From: Parvularculaceae bacterium
GTDB lineage: Bacteria; Pseudomonadota; Alphaproteobacteria; Caulobacterales; Parvularculaceae
Assembly: GCA_004213235.1 (NCBI GenBank)
Contig: SHAI01000028.1
Location: 1 to 15,652, forward strand
Direction of reading: 5' to 3'
DNA length: 15,652 nucleotides
Part shown: positions 14,366 to 15,652 of the stretch, piece after piece
How positions within the stretch are numbered: position 1 is the stretch's first letter
Layout of the letters: every line of letters begins with the position of its first letter
Notes under the pieces: model-generated
The model's input: only the letters and a program-made list of their open reading frames with translations
The model's database searches: none
Told to the model about the DNA's origin: nothing
Program-made: the position numbers and the translations under genes

Positions 14366-15211
14366 TTACACGCCTTCGCGGCGCGCAAGGAATGCCAGGC
14401 GTTCAAACAAGTGAACATCCTGCTCATTTTTGAGGAGCGCCCCGTGAAGGGGGGGGATGGCTTTGCGCGGATCCCGCTCCGTCAGAATTTCTTCGGGCAG
14501 ATCTTCGGCGAGGATCAACTTTAACCAATCTAGCAATTCCGATGTTGACGGTTTTTTCTTGAGCCCCGGCACCTCCCGCATCTCGTAAAAGATCTTCAGG
14601 GCGTCTGAAACGATGCGCTTTTTAATTCCGGGGAAGTGAACGCCAACGATCTGGTCCATCGTTTCTGCATCGGGAAATTTTATGTAGTGGAAGAAGCACC
14701 GGCGCAAAAAAGCATCTGGCAGCTCTTTTTCATTGTTTGAGGTAATGATGACGATGGGACGCACGGCCGCTTTTATCGTTTCGTTGGTCTCGTAGACATA
14801 AAATTCCATCCGATCGAGTTCCTGAAGGAGATCGTTGGGGAATTCGATGTCAGCTTTGTCGATCTCGTCAATCAGAAGAATTGGGCGTTGCTCTGCGGTG
14901 AAAGCATCCCACAGTTTGCCGCGTTTGATGTAGTTTTTTACGTCCCGTGCGCGTTCTTCGCCAAGCTGCGAATCGCGAAGTCGGGCAACGGCGTCATATT
15001 CGTAAAGGCCCTGTTGCGCTTTGGTGGTCGACTTGATGTGCCATTCCAGCAAGGGGACACCCAGAGATTCAGCGACCTGCTCAGCCAGCACAGTCTTGCC
15101 TGTTCCGGGTTCGCCCTTGATCAGGAGTGGACGCTCCAGCGTGACCGCGGCATTGACCGCGATTTTCAGGTCATCGGTTGCAATATAGGAACTTGTGCCG
15201 TCGAACTTCAT
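14366..15211 (-). CDS. MoxR-family AAA+ ATPase
   Basis: Cytosolic chaperone-like ATPase; MoxR proteins usually remodel or load metal into a partner through a VWA-domain protein. The 281-residue product has Walker A GEPGTGKT (33-40), EWHIKSTTKAQQGLYEYDAV, Walker B ILLIDEID (111-118), sensor 1 IITSNNEKELPDAFLRRC (Asn159/160) with arginines 170-171, and a helical lid ending PPLHGALLKNEQDVHLFERLAFLARR. This matches a conserved alphaproteobacterial subgroup. The frame extends up to 15289, but ATG 15211 follows GAGGGG by seven bases and gives the normal N-terminus MKFDGTSSYIATDDLK. The CoxE/VWA gene often found directly downstream is not here: the next gene encodes an ABC exporter. The specific client is unknown. 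Confidence 0.94.
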   Translation of the reverse strand: MKFDGTSSYIATDDLKIAVNAAVTLERPLLIKGEPGTGKTVLAEQVAESLGVPLLEWHIKSTTKAQQGLYEYDAVARLRDSQLGEERARDVKNYIKRGKLWDAFTAEQRPILLIDEIDKADIEFPNDLLQELDRMEFYVYETNETIKAAVRPIVIITSNNEKELPDAFLRRCFFHYIKFPDAETMDQIVGVHFPGIKKRIVSDALKIFYEMREVPGLKKKPSTSELLDWLKLILAEDLPEEILTERDPRKAIPPLHGALLKNEQDVHLFERLAFLARREGV

Positions 15212-15247
15212 CAAAAATCCCCTCAGGGTTGTACGCCCAAAGAAAAA

Positions 15248-15271
15248 CGACGGTCTGACGCCAAACCGTCG
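15248..15271 (-). terminator. terminator-like hairpin in the moxR leader, possible attenuator
   Basis: CGACGGT (15248-15254) and ACCGTCG (15265-15271) form a perfect 7-base stem with a 10-base loop. On the minus strand it is followed at once by TTTTTCTTT, the form of an intrinsic terminator, yet it lies between the predicted moxR promoter and the moxR start. An A-rich stretch before the stem (AGAAAAA) can pair with the T-run, so a bidirectional form is also possible. Confidence 0.5.
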
Positions 15272-15292
15272 CTGGGCTCTTTTTCTCAAATC

Positions 15293-15321
15293 ACTATAGG
15301 AATCTCATGTCCGCCCGGCAA
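15293..15321 (-). promoter_or_regulatory. probable sigma70-type promoter of moxR
   Basis: On the minus strand TTGCCG (complement of 15316-15321) and TATAGT (complement of 15293-15298) are separated by exactly 17 bases. The -10 matches five of six consensus bases and the -35 four. The expected transcription start, near 15286, gives a leader of about 75 bases before ATG 15211. Confidence 0.5.
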
Positions 15322-15392
15322 CGGCGGATGACACACGCGGCATGGTCGGCTTTTGTGCTATGAAGGGTCTCACAGAACGAGGAGATGTGTCG

Positions 15393-15652
15393 ATGCGATC
15401 GCTATTAACCGGTTTTGGGACGCTGCTTTTGTTGTGTGCCTGCGCGCCGATGGAGGCGTCGTCGCCGCCTCAAGAAGTAGCTGCTTCAGCGCTCAAGGCA
15501 TCCGCTGATGCGCCACTCTTTGAGGTGGTGGTCGATAAAACGGGGGCTGCAATCGCCTATTTTCCAGAACCTGGTTCCGATGGCGTTATTGGCCGGTTCA
15601 TTCATACCTCTGGTCTAACCGCCGGGCTCGGATCAAACCCGATTGGACTGGA
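15393..15652 (+). CDS. putative lipoprotein, possibly a DUF5117-type zinc metalloprotease (partial)
   Basis: Only the first 86 residues are in the window. ATG 15393 follows AGGAG by nine bases. The N-terminus is a lipoprotein signal: MRSLLTGFGTLLLLCAC, with Cys17 as the lipidated residue of the lipobox LCAC. A short Ala/Ser/Pro linker leads into FEVVVDKTGAAIAYFPEP, and then GRFIHTSGLTAGLGSNPIGL at the edge. The GLGSNPIGLD stretch reminds me of large secreted or lipid-anchored zinc-dependent metalloprotease-like proteins (DUF5117/DUF4953) that continue with DRG. The catalytic HExxH part would lie outside the window, so the function is tentative while the lipoprotein signal is clear. Divergent from moxR, with a 181-base gap. 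Confidence 0.6.
   Translation, partial: MRSLLTGFGTLLLLCACAPMEASSPPQEVAASALKASADAPLFEVVVDKTGAAIAYFPEPGSDGVIGRFIHTSGLTAGLGSNPIGL

Overview
The window looks like a chromosomal stretch from an alphaproteobacterium, possibly marine. The reasons are moderate GC, a separate GlyQ-type glycyl-tRNA synthetase alpha chain, a purE-purK pair, a short coiled-coil GGDEF protein of the DgcB type, an Lrp-type regulator divergent from alanine dehydrogenase, and an alphaproteobacterial style of MoxR ATPase. No rRNA, tRNA, CRISPR array, integrase or transposase was found.

Layout. Positions 1-591 hold no secure gene, only a weak open frame on the minus strand that leaves the left edge. Then come an exported protein of unknown function with TPR-like C-terminal helices (592-2118, +) and glyQ (2235-3152, +) without an adjacent glyS. 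A short BLUF photoreceptor-like protein (3183-3641, -) converges on glyQ; its flavin-site glutamine is histidine. purE-purK (5620-3987, -) encode two consecutive steps of purine synthesis. A cyclic-di-GMP synthase (5985-6716, +) and an exported cupin (7036-7545, +) follow.

The central block (7585-12169) is a nitrogen-catabolism locus. On the minus strand lie alanine dehydrogenase, a gamma-glutamylpolyamine synthetase-like protein (PuuA type) and a gamma-glutamylputrescine oxidase-like flavoprotein (PuuB type). An AldR-like Lrp/AsnC regulator is divergent from ald. A plausible reading is that amines or polyamines are gamma-glutamylated and oxidised while Ald deaminates alanine to pyruvate and ammonium. 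The PuuC and PuuD steps are not in the window. The gap upstream of puuA holds a dense set of dyads that look regulatory.

The right end holds a 638-residue ABC exporter half-transporter (12356-14272, -), a MoxR-family AAA ATPase (14366-15211, -) without its usual VWA partner next to it, and the start of a divergent lipoprotein gene (15393 onward, +), tentatively a zinc-metalloprotease-like protein, cut by the window edge.

Most of the window is ordinary housekeeping and catabolic sequence. The points most worth a second look are the BLUF Gln-to-His change and its upstream dyad, the dyads in front of puuA, the terminator-like hairpin in the predicted moxR leader, a 16-bp-period repeat between the Lrp gene and the ABC exporter gene, and the isolated glyQ and moxR genes. 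I found no clear evidence of an undescribed multi-gene system.
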